Below are positions 36,747-48,210 of a DNA stretch of 64,000 nucleotides, one piece after another. The stretch is from NCBI GenBank assembly GCA_001643675.2, contig LSRY02000020.1, positions 67,001-131,000 of the forward strand, in the 5' to 3' direction. How positions within the stretch are numbered: position 1 is the stretch's first letter; every line of letters starts with the position of its first letter. Origin of the DNA: Monocercomonoides exilis. Its lineage: Eukaryota > Preaxostyla > Oxymonadida > Polymastigidae. The notes below the pieces were generated by a model. It did not search any database. It worked only from the letters and a program-made list of their open reading frames with translations, and was not told the origin of the DNA. The translations under genes were made by a program, and so were the position numbers.

Positions 36747-38258
36747 ATGGAGGTATCGGGTCAATCTGACCAAGAAGAAGAGTATGAAGAAGAGCAAGCT
36801 GGTATGTTGCAATTATTAACTTGCATAATTACATACTGTATTTTTAGAATCAAATTTTACTCAGCAAACTCTTCCAGGAATCAACCCAAAATTGACGAAT
36901 TTACAGTTAGTAATAGTACTTATCACATTTTGCATATTGCTTATAGTTATTGGGATTCCTTTGTTGATGACCTCGTTAAATGTGTGTTTTGCAAAATGAA
37001 ATTTTACAGTTTATTTCTTTTTTATTTTTTCAAGCTTTTTGAGCATGTAATTAGATATGATAATGTTTCAAAAGATAGAGTCATAGAAATTCCTTTCCAT
37101 GTTGAAAAAGATGTTGCTGGACCTGTGTACGTACTGTATCAACTTGATCATTTCTATCAAAATCATAGAAGATTTGTAACGTCTCGAGATTACGATCAAT
37201 TACGTGGGAAAAAACTTAATGATCGTGAACTTAACAGTTTGTTGTTTGTATTTAAAAATTTTTTATTCAAATTTTTGATATTTTCATTTGACAATCTTGC
37301 AGAATGTGATCCACGTTCTGGAGAAAATCAACAAATTAAAGATTCGGAACGTATACCATGTGGAATTGCAGCAAATACAATGTTTAATGATATATTTTCA
37401 GTTGAATATCTGGGTGATGCAACAAAATCAATCAAAAATAACATTTCTTCAAATGCTCAAGAAGAAATTAGACAACAGATAGAAATTAAAAAGGATGGCA
37501 TTGTGTGGCCTAGTGATAAGGTTTGTGACATCTTTTTGAAAAGACTTTTTTATTTAATTATTTGTTTTATTTTATTTTTTTAAAATATTATTGGTATATT
37601 TTATCGATTTCATATTGGTTCAAAAAATAATTTTTCACTTTTTAACTTCGAAATTTTTTCAATAGAAACTGTATAAATCGCAAGCTGGATCTCAAAAAGA
37701 TGTGACGAGCGATGCGTTTATCGGTTGGATGAAGCCTGCTGCCCTGCCATCATTCAGGAAAATGTACGGAATTATCACCGATGGACTTAAGAAGGGTGAT
37801 TACCAAGTAAATATTGTGAATAGTGTGTTACATTTACAGGAAGTGCAAATTTTGTTTTCATGCAACTATTTTAAGCAGAAATAATTGATTATTTCATTTT
37901 TTAAAAGTTTTTTTTTCGTTTGTTTTTCTCTCTTTGAATTTATATTTGGGTAATTTTTTTTGTTTGTTTGTTTGCTTGTTTTTATTTTGTTTTTTAATAC
38001 CAAAATTCAAGATTACAATCTAACATTGAATGAAAAGAGCGTTGTATTTACAAAGCATTCGTGGTTTGGAGGGAAGAATGATTTACTTGGTTTGCTCGCA
38101 ATTTATTCCTTCATTTTTGTATTTCATCGTTTTTATTTTCAATAGGTATTATGTATGTAGTATTTGGAGGATTATGTGGAATACTTGCTCTCATTGTTGC
38201 AGTTAAATCTTTATTCTGCCCAAAAAAATACCCTTTATTAGATGAAAAAGATGAATAA
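36747..38258 (+). CDS. CDC50: CDC50/LEM3-family P4-ATPase beta subunit, 7 exons
   Basis: Exons 36747-36801, 36848-36981, 37035-37236, 37303-37520, 37666-37822, 38012-38089 and 38146-38258 give 318 residues, all phases consistent. CDC50 proteins partner P4-ATPases (lipid flippases) and are needed for their export from the ER. Family marks are one N-terminal membrane helix, GPVYVLYQLDHFYQNHRRF, an IPCG...NTMFNDIFS segment, WMKPAALPSFRKMYG, a NNYNL...SWFGGKNDLLG loop, and a second helix with GGLCG near the C terminus. Length is close to the usual 320-400. The first exon is short and acidic, and it begins 93 bp from the neighbouring divergent gene. Confidence 0.93.
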
Positions 38259-38406
38259 CGCATTTCAGCATTTCACATATTTCCTATGATATAACTTATA
38301 ATGATTTTTTATTTTTTGAGTTGATCGCACATATTTTTTCGGTTTTTTTTTTTTTCTTTTTTTCGTTTTTATGTTGTTGGATCAAATATACCTTCTTTTT
38401 TTTTCG

Positions 38407-38767
38407 ATGAACAAAAAAGATGATCGTAGAAATGTTCACCAAAGAAATTCAGGATTGAGAATTCAAGGAATATATGCTTTGATGTTTTTTGCATTTGCTG
38501 TTGTTGGAATGATTTTCATTTGCATTAAAATTTACAAATATTGTTATTACGATTATTTCTTTGGTATTTCAATCCAGATTTAAATTATTATTTTTCATTT
38601 TTTGTTTATATCTTTTTGAATTGAATTTGGTTTTAATTTTCACACTTTTATTAGAAATGGATACAAAAAAGAGATTTGTTTTAACTCTCATGATTGTCGT
38701 CATAGTTTTTAATGCGCTGACAATGCTTCTTACTGCAGGATTTAACCATATACTCGGAACTTCATGA
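38407..38767 (+). CDS. small two-helix membrane protein, 2 exons
   Basis: Exons 38407-38563 and 38655-38767 join in phase to 89 residues. A basic N terminus (NKKDDRRNVHQR) precedes a hydrophobic helix (GIYALMFFAFAVVGMIF), a short Tyr-rich link, a KKR-preceded second helix (FVLTLMIVVIVFNALTMLL) and a tail ending GTS. I do not recognise the family. It resembles small ER or Golgi accessory subunits only in architecture. Only about 150 bases separate it from the CDC50 stop, on the same strand. Confidence 0.55.
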
Positions 38768-38982
38768 GTATATTAAGAAATAATATTTTTTGTGCAATTT
38801 GTTTGAAAATCTTCAAGGTGGAAGAAGTTTTTCAAATCAAAATTTTAAACACGTATTTTTTTTAAAAAAAAAAAAGAAATATTTCCTCTCCTTTTTTTAT
38901 AAATATCTTTTCAAAGCTTTTTTCTTTTAAAACATAAACAATCACTTTAACAGAAACCATTTTTTTTCCTTTGCTGAAAAAA

Positions 38983-39536
38983 ATGAAAAGTCATTTTTCA
39001 TTATTCTTTGCACTAATCCTTCTGTCTTTATTTGGTCACGCCAAGGTTTTTCGTCACTAATTTAACCTAGGTGAAATATTTCAATTTTAATTGTTACTTT
39101 TAAGAAGCAAAAACCATGCAAAGAAGAACAAAATCCTTTTAGGGAAGAAGATTGTGAAGAGGATGAACTTGATGATGATGAAAAGAGCAATATTGGACGA
39201 TCTTTATTTGTGAATAAACAAAAAGATACCACGAAATCAAGCTCGAGACCACACTCAGCTCCAAATCATTTATTCCCTTTTCATCATGAAAATGGTAATG
39301 ATCCTCTTCCTCTTCGCTTTGTTAATTGGCTTGCGGTGGAAAATCATTGGATATATGTAACTGCAGGTATTGCATTATTGCTGACTGTTCAAATTGGATT
39401 GATGATCCTTTTGAACTACAGAATGAAAAGCAAAAATATCGAAGAAAAAATCCCGGCAAACAATGATAAGCAAATTTCACGTAGGCCCAAGAAGAAAACG
39501 TCAAATTTGAATTCAAAGAAAATGAAGACACAGTGA
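38983..39536 (+). CDS. single-pass membrane protein with signal peptide and acidic lumenal segment, 2 exons
   Basis: Exon 38983-39045 encodes a signal peptide (HFSLFFALILLSLFGHAK). Exon 39105-39536 continues in phase 0 to 164 residues in total. After a very acidic stretch (REEDCEEDELDDDEKS) come a Ser/His/Pro-rich segment and one membrane helix (WIYVTAGIALLLTVQIGLMIL), then a basic cytosolic tail of about 45 residues. The layout is that of a type I ER or Golgi membrane protein. It faces the TRAP alpha gene tail-to-tail, and an acidic lumenal plus basic cytosolic arrangement also occurs in TRAP alpha, but no homology between the two is claimed. Family not recognised. Confidence 0.6.
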
Positions 39537-40114
39537 CTTTTTATATTTTTAACTTTTATCCGATTGAATATTTGTTTACAAGCTTTCAATAGCATGTGTG
39601 TGAAAATTCAGATGGCAAATGATGTGAAAGGTTTTTGTAAGTGGGCACTTTTATCATTTTATGAAATATATAGTCTTTATTCATAAATTTCAATAAATCT
39701 CACAAAAAACAACATATTTTTCCAAAAGTCATTTTTGTTTTTTGTTTAATCATGATATCAACTGTACTTAAAAGGTGTGTGATAACTTGTTGAATTTGTT
39801 AAAAGTTGAGAATTACATCTGTGATTTTTCAAAATCTGTTTTTGTAACGAATGATTTGGATAATCTATAAATATTTCTTGTAACAATAAACCATTAAAAA
39901 AACTCTCAAAGTTTTATCTTTGCAATTTCAATGCAAGCATTGAAAAATGACCTGATCTTCAGTTATGCAAAAAAACGCAAGAAATCATCGAAATAACAAG
40001 TGAGGTGTAAAAAACTATGTATAAAAAAGTGTATTGTGATGAAAGACAAATTTCCCAATGTATTTGAAAATGTTTTAACTTTCTCAATAACTCCTTGGAT
40101 AATGTTGATTGAGG
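39537..40114. other. intergenic between convergent genes
   Basis: AT-rich spacer with both 3' ends. Nothing else seen. Confidence 0.5.
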
Positions 40115-41154
40115 TTACTTACTTCCTAAAGGAGACGGAGCAGGAGATCTGCCTCTATCCTTCCTTTGGGAAGATTTCGCAGGTGAAGCAGATACTTTTC
40201 TTGTTTTCTTGTAACCTTGAGAATTGGTTCCAGAAAGCCAGGAATCTTGTTCTCTCTCTTCAACGGACTTTTTGGGTGCGGGGGAATATGAACCAGATGG
40301 TGATTTGGATGATTTGTCATTCTTCTTTTTTGGCTTCTTGAATCCCTTTGTTTTAATTTTTGTGTATGTATCCTTTGCATAATTTTTAATGCTTTCCCGA
40401 GCCATGTATCCACCAATAGATCCTGCAACGATAAGAGCGACAATAATCAAAAATGATCTTGTTCCGATTTCTCCTGGTGCATCAGAAACTGGAAGTGTCA
40501 TGTTTGCGACAACAGTGCTGTATTCATTTCCTTTTGAATCGTGATAAAATACAACTGCAACCACTCCGTATTCATAAGGGTTAATTCGAGGATCAACTTT
40601 AAATGCATATTCGAATGTGTGAATTTCATTTGAACGAACGGAAATGTTATGATGCATTGCTGAATAATTACGGAAATATTGTGTTGGTTCATAAGGAGCA
40701 GTCATAGCAGCAACAATATCAGTGACATAAAAAGTTTTGCTTCCATTATTTTCGAATCCAATCAGCAAAGAAACAACATCTCCTGGGCAAATCTTTGATC
40801 CTTCTCTCGTGAGCAACATTTTTGTTTTTGATTCAACGTTTGGACTTGGCTCTCTTAAATTGTCAAGCAACTCTGCAGTTTCACGGGATCGACTTCTTTG
40901 TTCAGCGGGAATCTCATAATCTTCATTTGAATCTCCAGTTCCAATTTCAACATCATCTTCTTGTCCTTTAACGAACAGTGCTGGTAATGCAAATATTTAT
41001 TAATTTTTTTTATCGCAGAAGAAAAGCATGTCAAATGACAAATTGAATTTTATAAATTTTTTGAATGAAATTGTAAAATGAAGAAAATGATTCTATAAAT
41101 ATCGAAACCTTTTGAATACAAAGCAGCTAAAAAGAATAATGAAATAAAATGCAT
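40115..41154 (-). CDS. SSR1: translocon-associated protein alpha (TRAP alpha / SSR1-like), 2 exons
   Basis: Exon 41154-41109 encodes a signal peptide (HFISLFFLAALYS), and exon 40980-40115 continues in phase to 303 residues in total. TRAP alpha is a subunit of the Sec61-associated TRAP complex at the ER membrane. Diagnostic features are an acidic N-terminal segment (GQEDDVEIGTGDSNEDYE), a lumenal beta-sandwich with ICPGDVVSLLIGFENNGSK and FYVTDIVAAMTAPYEP, the 'YEYGVVAVVFYHDSKGNEY' strand pair, a single membrane helix (FLIIVALIVAGSIGGYM), and a long basic Ser/Lys/Pro-rich cytosolic tail. A GTAAGT just before the stop could be a cryptic donor, but the stop codon is in frame and is taken as the end. 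Confidence 0.85.
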
Positions 41155-41784
41155 GATTTCAAGAGATTGAGTCTTGACGACTTTTATTCCGGTCGAACAA
41201 GGGTATTATTTAATCTGAAAGTTATGGTTCATGATCAAAAAATCAAATCAACCAAAAAAAAATCTAATTTATAATTTTATTTTATATGAATATCACTTTA
41301 TGAGTTTTCTTTTTTTATCCTTTGAATGATGGAAAAGCATCCAGTTATTTTATTCATGAATATTCAGCTATTTTTTAAAAAATGATAAACACAGCGAAAA
41401 TAAGAAACAGAAGATAAAAATGATATGTGGAAAATAACAATCTTTTTTTCCGTTTTTATAAATTTTTTTGTTGAAATAACCAATGAAAGATTATGAGGTG
41501 CAAAGAGAAAAAAAGATTATTAATCAATGTTAGATCCCAGAAAAGTATAAAAATGATCAGAAAATAGAAAGAAAAATCACGCAAGATTTAAAACAACTTT
41601 CAAACAAATACTTTCAGAAGAAGAGAATTCATTAGTTTTTTCATTTAATGCTTGGTTGTGAATTGTGTTGTTATTCTTGCCTATCTATTGCAAACAACTT
41701 TTCCAAACAAAATTCGCTTCAAGATACCTTTAAAATATTGATTTTTCATTTTGATTGAGTTAATTTTATAATTTTACTTCATAA
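41155..41784. other. intergenic, no feature seen
   Basis: 630 bases between the TRAP alpha start and the DnaJ stop, both genes on minus. AT-rich; it should contain the TRAP alpha promoter. Confidence 0.5.
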
Positions 41785-42924
41785 TTACAACTCGGTCTTA
41801 GCTTGTTCAGAATTTGCTTTCTCCTTTTGTGTTTCTGGGAAGAGCTGTTCAACCAACTTCTTCTGCTCCTCGGTCAATGTTTGAGGGAACTGCACGCGGA
41901 ACTCCACATACAAATCGCCTTTAACTCCAAATGACACGTCGTCTTTGATGGGCATTCCTTCCCCTGGCACTTTCACCACTTCTCCGTGCGCTGTGCACAT
42001 CCCTCTTCTGTCGATGGTGATTGTTCGTCCGTCAAGCTGCTTGACTTTCGCCTCCAGCCCGATAAGCGCATCGTGAATGGATATCACCACAAATGTGTGC
42101 AAGTCGTTTCCCTTTCGAGTATATAACGGGTGTGGACGCTCTCTGATCTTGAGAACCAATCTTCCTGTCTCGTAGTCGCTTGATGCATCCCCCATTTCCT
42201 GATACGACATCTCTTCTCCATCCTTTGCTCCTGGATCAACAAACACCACTTGCTTATCTTCTGTGAGAACAGTTCCCTCTCCTTTGCATTTTCCGCATTT
42301 CTGACCAACGACCTTTCCTGTGCCCTGGCAATGATCGCATTGCTTTTGCATTTGGAGAATTCCAATTGGTGTTTGTTGTTGCTGTAAGTAAGCTCCTTTT
42401 CCGTTACAATGGGGGCAAGTAGTCATCCCGCCACGTTTTGCTCCCGTCCCTGCACATTTTGGACAGATTGTTCGATGGTTTACAACAATATCAACTGATG
42501 TACCGATGTAAAGCTCTTCAAGATCGCATTCCAATATTGCAGGAAGATCACGGCCGGGTTGTTTCTGTTTTTTTCCTGGTGTTGTATCTTGTCCACCCAT
42601 AAAACGTTTGAAAATCGAAAGTGGATCATTTCCACCGCTTGTTTGTCCTTGTTGTACGGCTTTTTCACCATGTTGATCGTAGGTTCGACGCTTGTCTGGA
42701 TCTGAAAGAACTTCGTAAGCATATGCAATTTCTGCAAAAAGTTTTTCTGCTTCTTCTTTTGGCACGTCCTTATTTTTATCTGGATGATATTTCAGCGACA
42801 ATTTCTTATATGCTCTTTTTATCTCCTTTTCTGTTGCAGTTCTCGAGACCCCCAAAACTTCATAATAATCTCGCGCACTCACAAATTGTAGTAGTATAAT
42901 TCCAAGTATCACCGAAATTTTCAT
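41785..42924 (-). CDS. ER-lumenal type I/A DnaJ (ERdj3/Scj1-like) with KTEL tail, single exon
   Basis: 379 residues from an ATG followed by a signal peptide ([16 protein letters not shown]). The J domain begins at once ([19 protein letters not shown]) and holds the HPD that stimulates Hsp70. A very short G/F-like linker follows, then a Cys-rich domain with all four CXXCXGXG motifs ([32 protein letters not shown]) and the two C-terminal substrate-binding domains. The last four residues, KTEL, resemble the HDEL/KDEL retrieval signal. Signal peptide plus retrieval tail place it in the ER lumen as a BiP co-chaperone. It is one of the few intronless genes here. Confidence 0.93.
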   Translation of the reverse strand: MKISVILGIILLQFVSARDYYEVLGVSRTATEKEIKRAYKKLSLKYHPDKNKDVPKEEAEKLFAEIAYAYEVLSDPDKRRTYDQHGEKAVQQGQTSGGNDPLSIFKRFMGGQDTTPGKKQKQPGRDLPAILECDLEELYIGTSVDIVVNHRTICPKCAGTGAKRGGMTTCPHCNGKGAYLQQQQTPIGILQMQKQCDHCQGTGKVVGQKCGKCKGEGTVLTEDKQVVFVDPGAKDGEEMSYQEMGDASSDYETGRLVLKIRERPHPLYTRKGNDLHTFVVISIHDALIGLEAKVKQLDGRTITIDRRGMCTAHGEVVKVPGEGMPIKDDVSFGVKGDLYVEFRVQFPQTLTEEQKKLVEQLFPETQKEKANSEQAKTEL

Positions 42925-44197
42925 AGTTCTTCTAAATGTTTAAAAAAAGTAATTATAAAAAAACATAAAGCAACAAAAACAAAAAGCAACAGAAGTCAAA
43001 AGTGCATCAATATATAAAACATATAACAAATGGTATTTTATGCAAACGTGTATATTAGAATCCTATTTGCACAAGTTTAATGGAAAAGGAACCAAGAAAA
43101 TGATCAGCCTATAATGATATTGGTTCGATCAAAACAAAAAAAGGAGCACAATTCTTGCATAAATGAACAAGACAGCTATTTGTTCCAAACTTTTTCTTCA
43201 ATAATAAATCCAAAAGTGTGACATTCTCTTGCAAAAAAATAAAGAAAAATCAAAAAAAATTGAGAAAAATATTTGAAAATATTGTACAAAACGAAATTCA
43301 AAAAGCAAATAATATCGTCCCAAATAGAAAATTCCAATCAAAAATCATAAAAATATATAATATTATGAAACTGAACACAAATTCATTTTTTGAAAAAGAT
43401 TTACAAATCTTTCAAATATTTTTGATTAATATAAAAAATGCGTGAAAAAACAATTTCCTTTGAGAAAATTATATATTCTATCTTCACAAATTTTCAAATT
43501 AATGCTTTTGAACATTTCAACGGATGAAATTTTTGTTCACAATATTTTTCCACACGTTATTATTCCACATTTCGATAAATAAATAATCTTTTGTAATTTG
43601 TGATTGATGAACATGTAATTGAACACAAGAAATCAAACTCAAAACAATGCACTTTCTTTATTTTTCATAAATAATGTTACTTCAAAGAAATGAAAATGCA
43701 GAATAGAAATCACACAAAAAAAAATCCTTTTTGAGAAATGATAAATAAATACTGAAGCGTAATTCTTCAAGAAAAATGGATAAATAATTTTGTAAGGATA
43801 ATTCAAATGAGTTTATTTGAGAAAATTGCAAAGAATATAATTCTTATAAATGAATTAGTCATTTATTTTGTATTTTAACATTTTTTGAAAGAAAAATGTT
43901 CATATTGACAATTATAAAAATAAAATCATTTTTTCAATCATCGTTTGATTCGAAATTTTACAAATTCAAAAAAGTTGAATTATGAATGAAAGAGATTGGT
44001 CAATTTTTTCAAAGAATTAATAAAATAGGTCAAAATATCTTAAAAGCACATTCGATTAAAAAATACCCAAAGAAATTTTAGTGAATAATTTTGAAGTGAT
44101 TTTATTGTTGATTCAAAAATAATTTGATCTTCAACTTTCATAATTTGTAGATTTCAAACATAACTCGATTCTTTTTAATAAGAAAAATTCAAAAGAT
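42925..44197. other. intergenic, very AT-rich, no feature seen
   Basis: About 1.3 kb upstream of the DnaJ gene. Frames present are composed almost only of Lys, Asn, Ile and Phe codons and are attributed to base composition. Confidence 0.5.
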
Positions 44198-45699
44198 GAG
44201 CTTTTTAGAAAATATTAAAGGTTTAAATGCACTTTTATTTTGATAAGGAAAACAATTGAATTAAAAAAATTGTTTTTCTTTGTAGAAATATTAACGAGAT
44301 TAAAAATATACCTTGATGGAGAAAATAAATTGAATATCACCAATGTTACTGAACTGATCAGCGAAATGAACACATCAGAACTGAATTTAATTATTACAAA
44401 AGAAATGTTTGATGAAATTAGCAAAAAGATAGAAGAAAAGGAATTATCATTGATAAAAGCTACTTTTTTGTTAAAACACATTGGATATTTTTCCGTTTTG
44501 AAAAATGTGCACAATGACGCCTTTTATAACTCTTGTTTGCGCATAACGTTTGAGAAGATGATTTTTGAGGAAGAAAAGAAAAAAGAAAGAATGAATGAAA
44601 AACTGAATAGATCTATGTGAATCCTATCTTCTATCGTGCGAATTTGTTTTTTGTCGCAATGTGTCCAAAGAGTTAGTTTCAATTTGTGTGTGTTGTCTTC
44701 TAAAAGTTGCTTTGAACAAAGAGGAAAGCAAGGAAAATAAGATCAAAGTTGAATTGGAATTACTTTCTTTATTGGGAATAGGCATTTTCCCTGTTTGATA
44801 ATTTTTGCTAATGATTATTGATTATTAATTTTTAAATGTAGGAATTGAATAAAGAATTGTTCTTGAATCAGATCACATATATTATCAAGTATCATCAACA
44901 CCATCACAATCTTACTCATATGGCATATCTATCTGCTTGGGAATTTTTCTATTGCAGGTATTTTAACAACAAAGAACTGGGAAATATATTTGTGAGTGAG
45001 TTGCATTTTGTGAGAGAATTTATTGCAGAATTAAAAGGGCTGTTGAAAATTGTGGATTGGAGCAATAAGGGAAAGAAAATGGATCAATTGAAAGATACAT
45101 GGACTTTAATGAGATGGCTAAAAACATTTTCTGGACTTTTTGAAATAGGAAAGCCTCAGAAAGAAGAGACAAATGAATTTATAACTTGCTTATCAAGGAT
45201 AAGCAAGGATGCAATGATTGTTAAGCATGAAATTTCAGAGGAATGCATACATATTTTTGAAGAAAAGTATAAAATGGGGAAGATAAACGTTGTTGATTTG
45301 TTGATGAGCGGAGCAGTAGAAGCCATTTTGGAGTAATATTGTCAATCAATAAACAGTGACGAAACTAAAATATTTTGCTTCATAGTTCTTAGATCAGTTT
45401 TCAAAATTCTGAATAGAAAATTGAATGAAAATCTTGATCAGAAGGATGACGAGAGCATCGAAACTGAAAGCGAAGAAAATCAAGACGATGCTGCATTTAA
45501 CCAGTTTTCTACTCACAGAAACGAACATGATTTTTATGAAAGATTTCATGAAAATTCGAGGGGAAAACATTGAAACAAAACTTATCATGATCAAGAGAAG
45601 AACACTTGCAAAATTTGAGGAAGAAGGACTTGAGGATGTTTTTGTTAGTTATTGTTTTGTAGATCTTAGAAAAAACGATTGTTTTCATTTTCCTTCATG
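44198..45699 (+). pseudogene. decayed member of a lineage-expanded helical-repeat family
   Basis: Four coding blocks follow one another on plus. 44240-44605 (ends KKKERMNEK) is followed after a one-base frame change by about 44606-44800 (CESYLLLS... to LLSLLGIGIFP). An intron with a GTTTGA donor (44801-44842) leads to 44843-45335 (ELNKELFLNQIT to MSGAVEAILE, stop). Later in another frame comes a block ending 'LAKFEEEGLEDVFVSYCF' (to about 45699). The order and wording match, from memory, a large family of paralogous hypothetical proteins in Monocercomonoides. The frame change and internal stop indicate a pseudogene. Function of the family is unknown; helical (ARM/HEAT-like) structure is likely. 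Confidence 0.6.
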
Positions 45700-45860
45700 A
45701 AAAAGAAGATAAAAATATTAATTTGTATTGAGAACATTCAAATATAAAAGAAATTTGTTTTCCATTTAAATCAAACTGTTATATTTATCAGTAATAGTAA
45801 TTTTTATCAAAATTTTTTTCGCAATAACTTTGTTAATTTCTGGTGGAAAACCAAAAAATT

Positions 45861-45933
45861 GTCACGATCCGGGATCGAACCGGAGACCTCATGCGTGTGA
45901 AGCATATGTGATAACCAACTACACCATCGTGAC
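45861..45933 (-). tRNA. tRNA-Val (anticodon CAC)
   Basis: The 73-nt minus-strand sequence folds as a cloverleaf. The acceptor stem GTCACGA pairs with TCGTGAC, the D arm is GTGTAGTTGGTTATCAC, the anticodon loop TTCACAC gives CAC, and the T arm contains GGTTCGATCCC. No intron. CCA is not encoded, as expected in eukaryotes. A and B box elements of the internal promoter correspond to the D and T arms. Confidence 0.93.
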
Positions 45934-45940
45934 ATGTCTA

Positions 45941-47595
45941 GTCGGGGAGTTAACCCGCTCAGGGGAGTTAACCCGCTCAGATGATCACAGAAGTCAGAAC
46001 ATTTTTCCTTTTACAGTTTTCATTTTTCTCTTCGAAAACAAACAAAAATCGTTGGTTGTAACATTATAGCAGAATGTTTGTGGAAAAAATCTAATAAAGG
46101 ATGAAAAATAATTAAGAGAGGATAAAAAAATTGAAAAACTTTATCATATTCCAATATCAGACAAATCATCAGAACTGAGCCAAATTTTCCCAGATATTGC
46201 TCCTTCCGGTGCCCTGTTTGATGATGAAGCAATTTCTGCCCATTCTGGAGGCTTCTCTGGCAGTTGAGCAAGAACAGCATCTGGATTTAATGGATGAAGG
46301 CCTGTCACTCTCCAGCTGGCTTTAATTGTAGATGGAAACGAAGCCATTGCAATTGCTTCCTTTAAAACGGAAATAAATTCTTTTCTTCTTTCGCTAGCCG
46401 TGTTTGTTTTCCCACATTCAGTTGACTTTTTGAAACATTTTTTCATGTTGGCAAAAATGTACTGATCGTTGGGTTGCAGCAAGTGAGAGGTATGCGAGGG
46501 GAGTTGGATAAGATCGATTAAATTATCTTTGCATAATTTTACGATCTCTGTGGAAAAATGCCCTGTTCCTCCATCCATCACCAAAGCCGCGTGATTGTGT
46601 TGTAGTCCTATGGCAATTCGCTTTTTGTTTATGCTCGGAAGGATTGCTTTTTGAAATGTATCCAGAAAGCATGCAGTTGTCATGTGTCCAGTTGAACATG
46701 GTATGAATACCTCATTTTCTGTTGTAGCTTCAACATATTCTTTTGGAATTGTCGAATATGGGATAAGAATTGGAGTTAAATATCTCACTCCATCTGCGCT
46801 TGTGAGAAAAACAATACACGTTGAATTTGGCAACGAAGGCTCTGGAATGATTGGCTGAACTGAAGAAGAAGACGGAACCACGACATCTTCTGAAGATTTT
46901 GAAAATACAGTTGATGTTTCATCCAAATTGAACAACAATTGAGGTGCAATTTTCACTTCGGAAAAGAACTTTGCAACTTTGTCAAAAAAGGGACCTATAG
47001 TTTGCTTCGAATTATGTGCAGCACGGCCTATTGGTAACTTTGTTGCTTTTTTCAGAGCAAGTTTCGGATATCTTTCAATAAATCTCCTTGGCCAGTGTTT
47101 GTCTACTGATTTGACTTCTTCTTCTTCAGTTCTTTTTTCTCTTCTAATTTCATTTGCCTACAAATAATTAAAAATTAAAAATACAATAATTCGAATGCTA
47201 ACAAACCATTTCCGCAATATCTCTCATTGAATGGAAAATTCCTTTCTCTGCATCGACTTCCAATCTGACAATTAACCTTTGTTCGTCTGTTTTTGAAAAA
47301 AGAAAAGGTCTCCCGGGTTTTCCAACAACGCGATTCTCCTTTTGAGCTTTTTCTGCTCTTTTTAGAGAATGTCTGGAAATAATACTTGCTTGTTCAATTT
47401 CCGCCTTTTTGAATCCGCAAACAAGATGCAAGTGAAGACCTTTCTCGTGAGGAGTTTCCAGAAGCCTCGCTTCGCTGGATGCTGCAATTCTGTGGATCTC
47501 TTGCTCAATCTTTGACATTTTTTTCCAAACAAAAAATGGGTTGATTTTTGATCATCTGAGCGGGTTAACTCCCCTGAGCGGGTTAACTCCCCAAC
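45941..47595 (-). mobile_element. pogo/Tigger-like Tc1-mariner transposon, 1,655 bp, apparently intact
   Basis: Terminal inverted repeats of 47 bp (45941-45987 and 47549-47595, one visible mismatch at base 3) are flanked on both sides by TA, the target duplication of Tc1/mariner elements. Each repeat contains GGGGAGTTAACCCGCTCA twice in tandem. The interior encodes a full-length transposase on minus with one 49-nt intron. It inserted 7 bp from the 5' end of tRNA-Val. Confidence 0.9.
46144..47518 (-). CDS. pogo/Tigger-type DDE transposase, 2 exons
   Basis: Exons 47518-47207 and 47157-46144 join in phase 0 to 441 residues. The first exon encodes a DNA-binding region with a psq-like helix-turn-helix (GFKKAEIEQASIISRHSLKR) followed by GKPGRPFLFS. 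The second holds the DDE_1 catalytic core: LLFNLDET (first Asp), LVMDGGTGHF (second Asp) and SHTSHLLQPNDQYIF (third Asp), the usual pogo/jerky spacing. No frame break was seen. The intron donor GTTTGT and the host-like length suggest splicing by the host machinery. The transposase cuts and pastes its own element by binding the terminal repeats. Confidence 0.9.
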
Positions 47596-47911
47596 TATCA
47601 AAAAAGAATTTTTTGTTTAAATATAAATAATATAATTTGTCGCATCCATTGATATTATTGAAGAAAATTTTTAACAAAATTGAAAAACTTTAAAGCAGAG
47701 TGGAAAATTCGAACGACTTCAAGTTCTCTTAAACTTGACAATGATCAATAAAAGTCAAATGATATTATTGTTGTTGAAATATAAATGATATTAAATAATG
47801 TTCATTATTTTTTATCTATTTTCCAATTTATTTTTGTGCTTCTTTTTGAATAATTGAAAATTTTTTATGTGAAAAGAATTCTTTAAGTTAATTTATTTCA
47901 TATATGTGACT

Positions 47912-48210
47912 AAACCTGTGTGACGTAATGACTACTGACGTGAATATTTACGTTTCTGACGGACTTAACGAAAATATTCGCGTCAGTAATTAATTGTGGT
48001 TATTTCTGAAGTAATTAATCAAAAAGGAATTATTAACTTTATTCATTTCATTTTCATATAACTTTTTTGCATAAAAAATTCACTCTCACATTGTTTTATT
48101 TTTTTTTTTTTGATCAAAATTCAAGATTTTTATTTCAATGGGATACTGACGAAAAGGCAAAAAAGGAATTTCAGATCGTCATTGACGGTTATGCCCGTCA
48201 GGTCAAGTCA
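47912..48210 (+). repeat. left subterminal GACG-rich region of the MULE-like element
   Basis: Repeated CTGACG, GACGTGAA and CGTCAGT motifs occur between 47912 and 48000 and again at about 48175-48215 (GTCATTGACGGTTATGCCCG). The right end at 51055-51119 has matching CTGACGTGG and CTGACGGACGTG motifs in inverted order. Confidence 0.6.

Noticed and set aside
40115-40140. GTAAGT at the end of the TRAP alpha frame as a donor to another exon
   Set aside because: An in-frame TAA follows immediately, the basic tail already has the expected length, and no downstream exon continues the family.
43218-43445. 75-residue Lys/Asn/Ile-rich frame
   Set aside because: Composition typical of AT-rich non-coding DNA; no splice partner.
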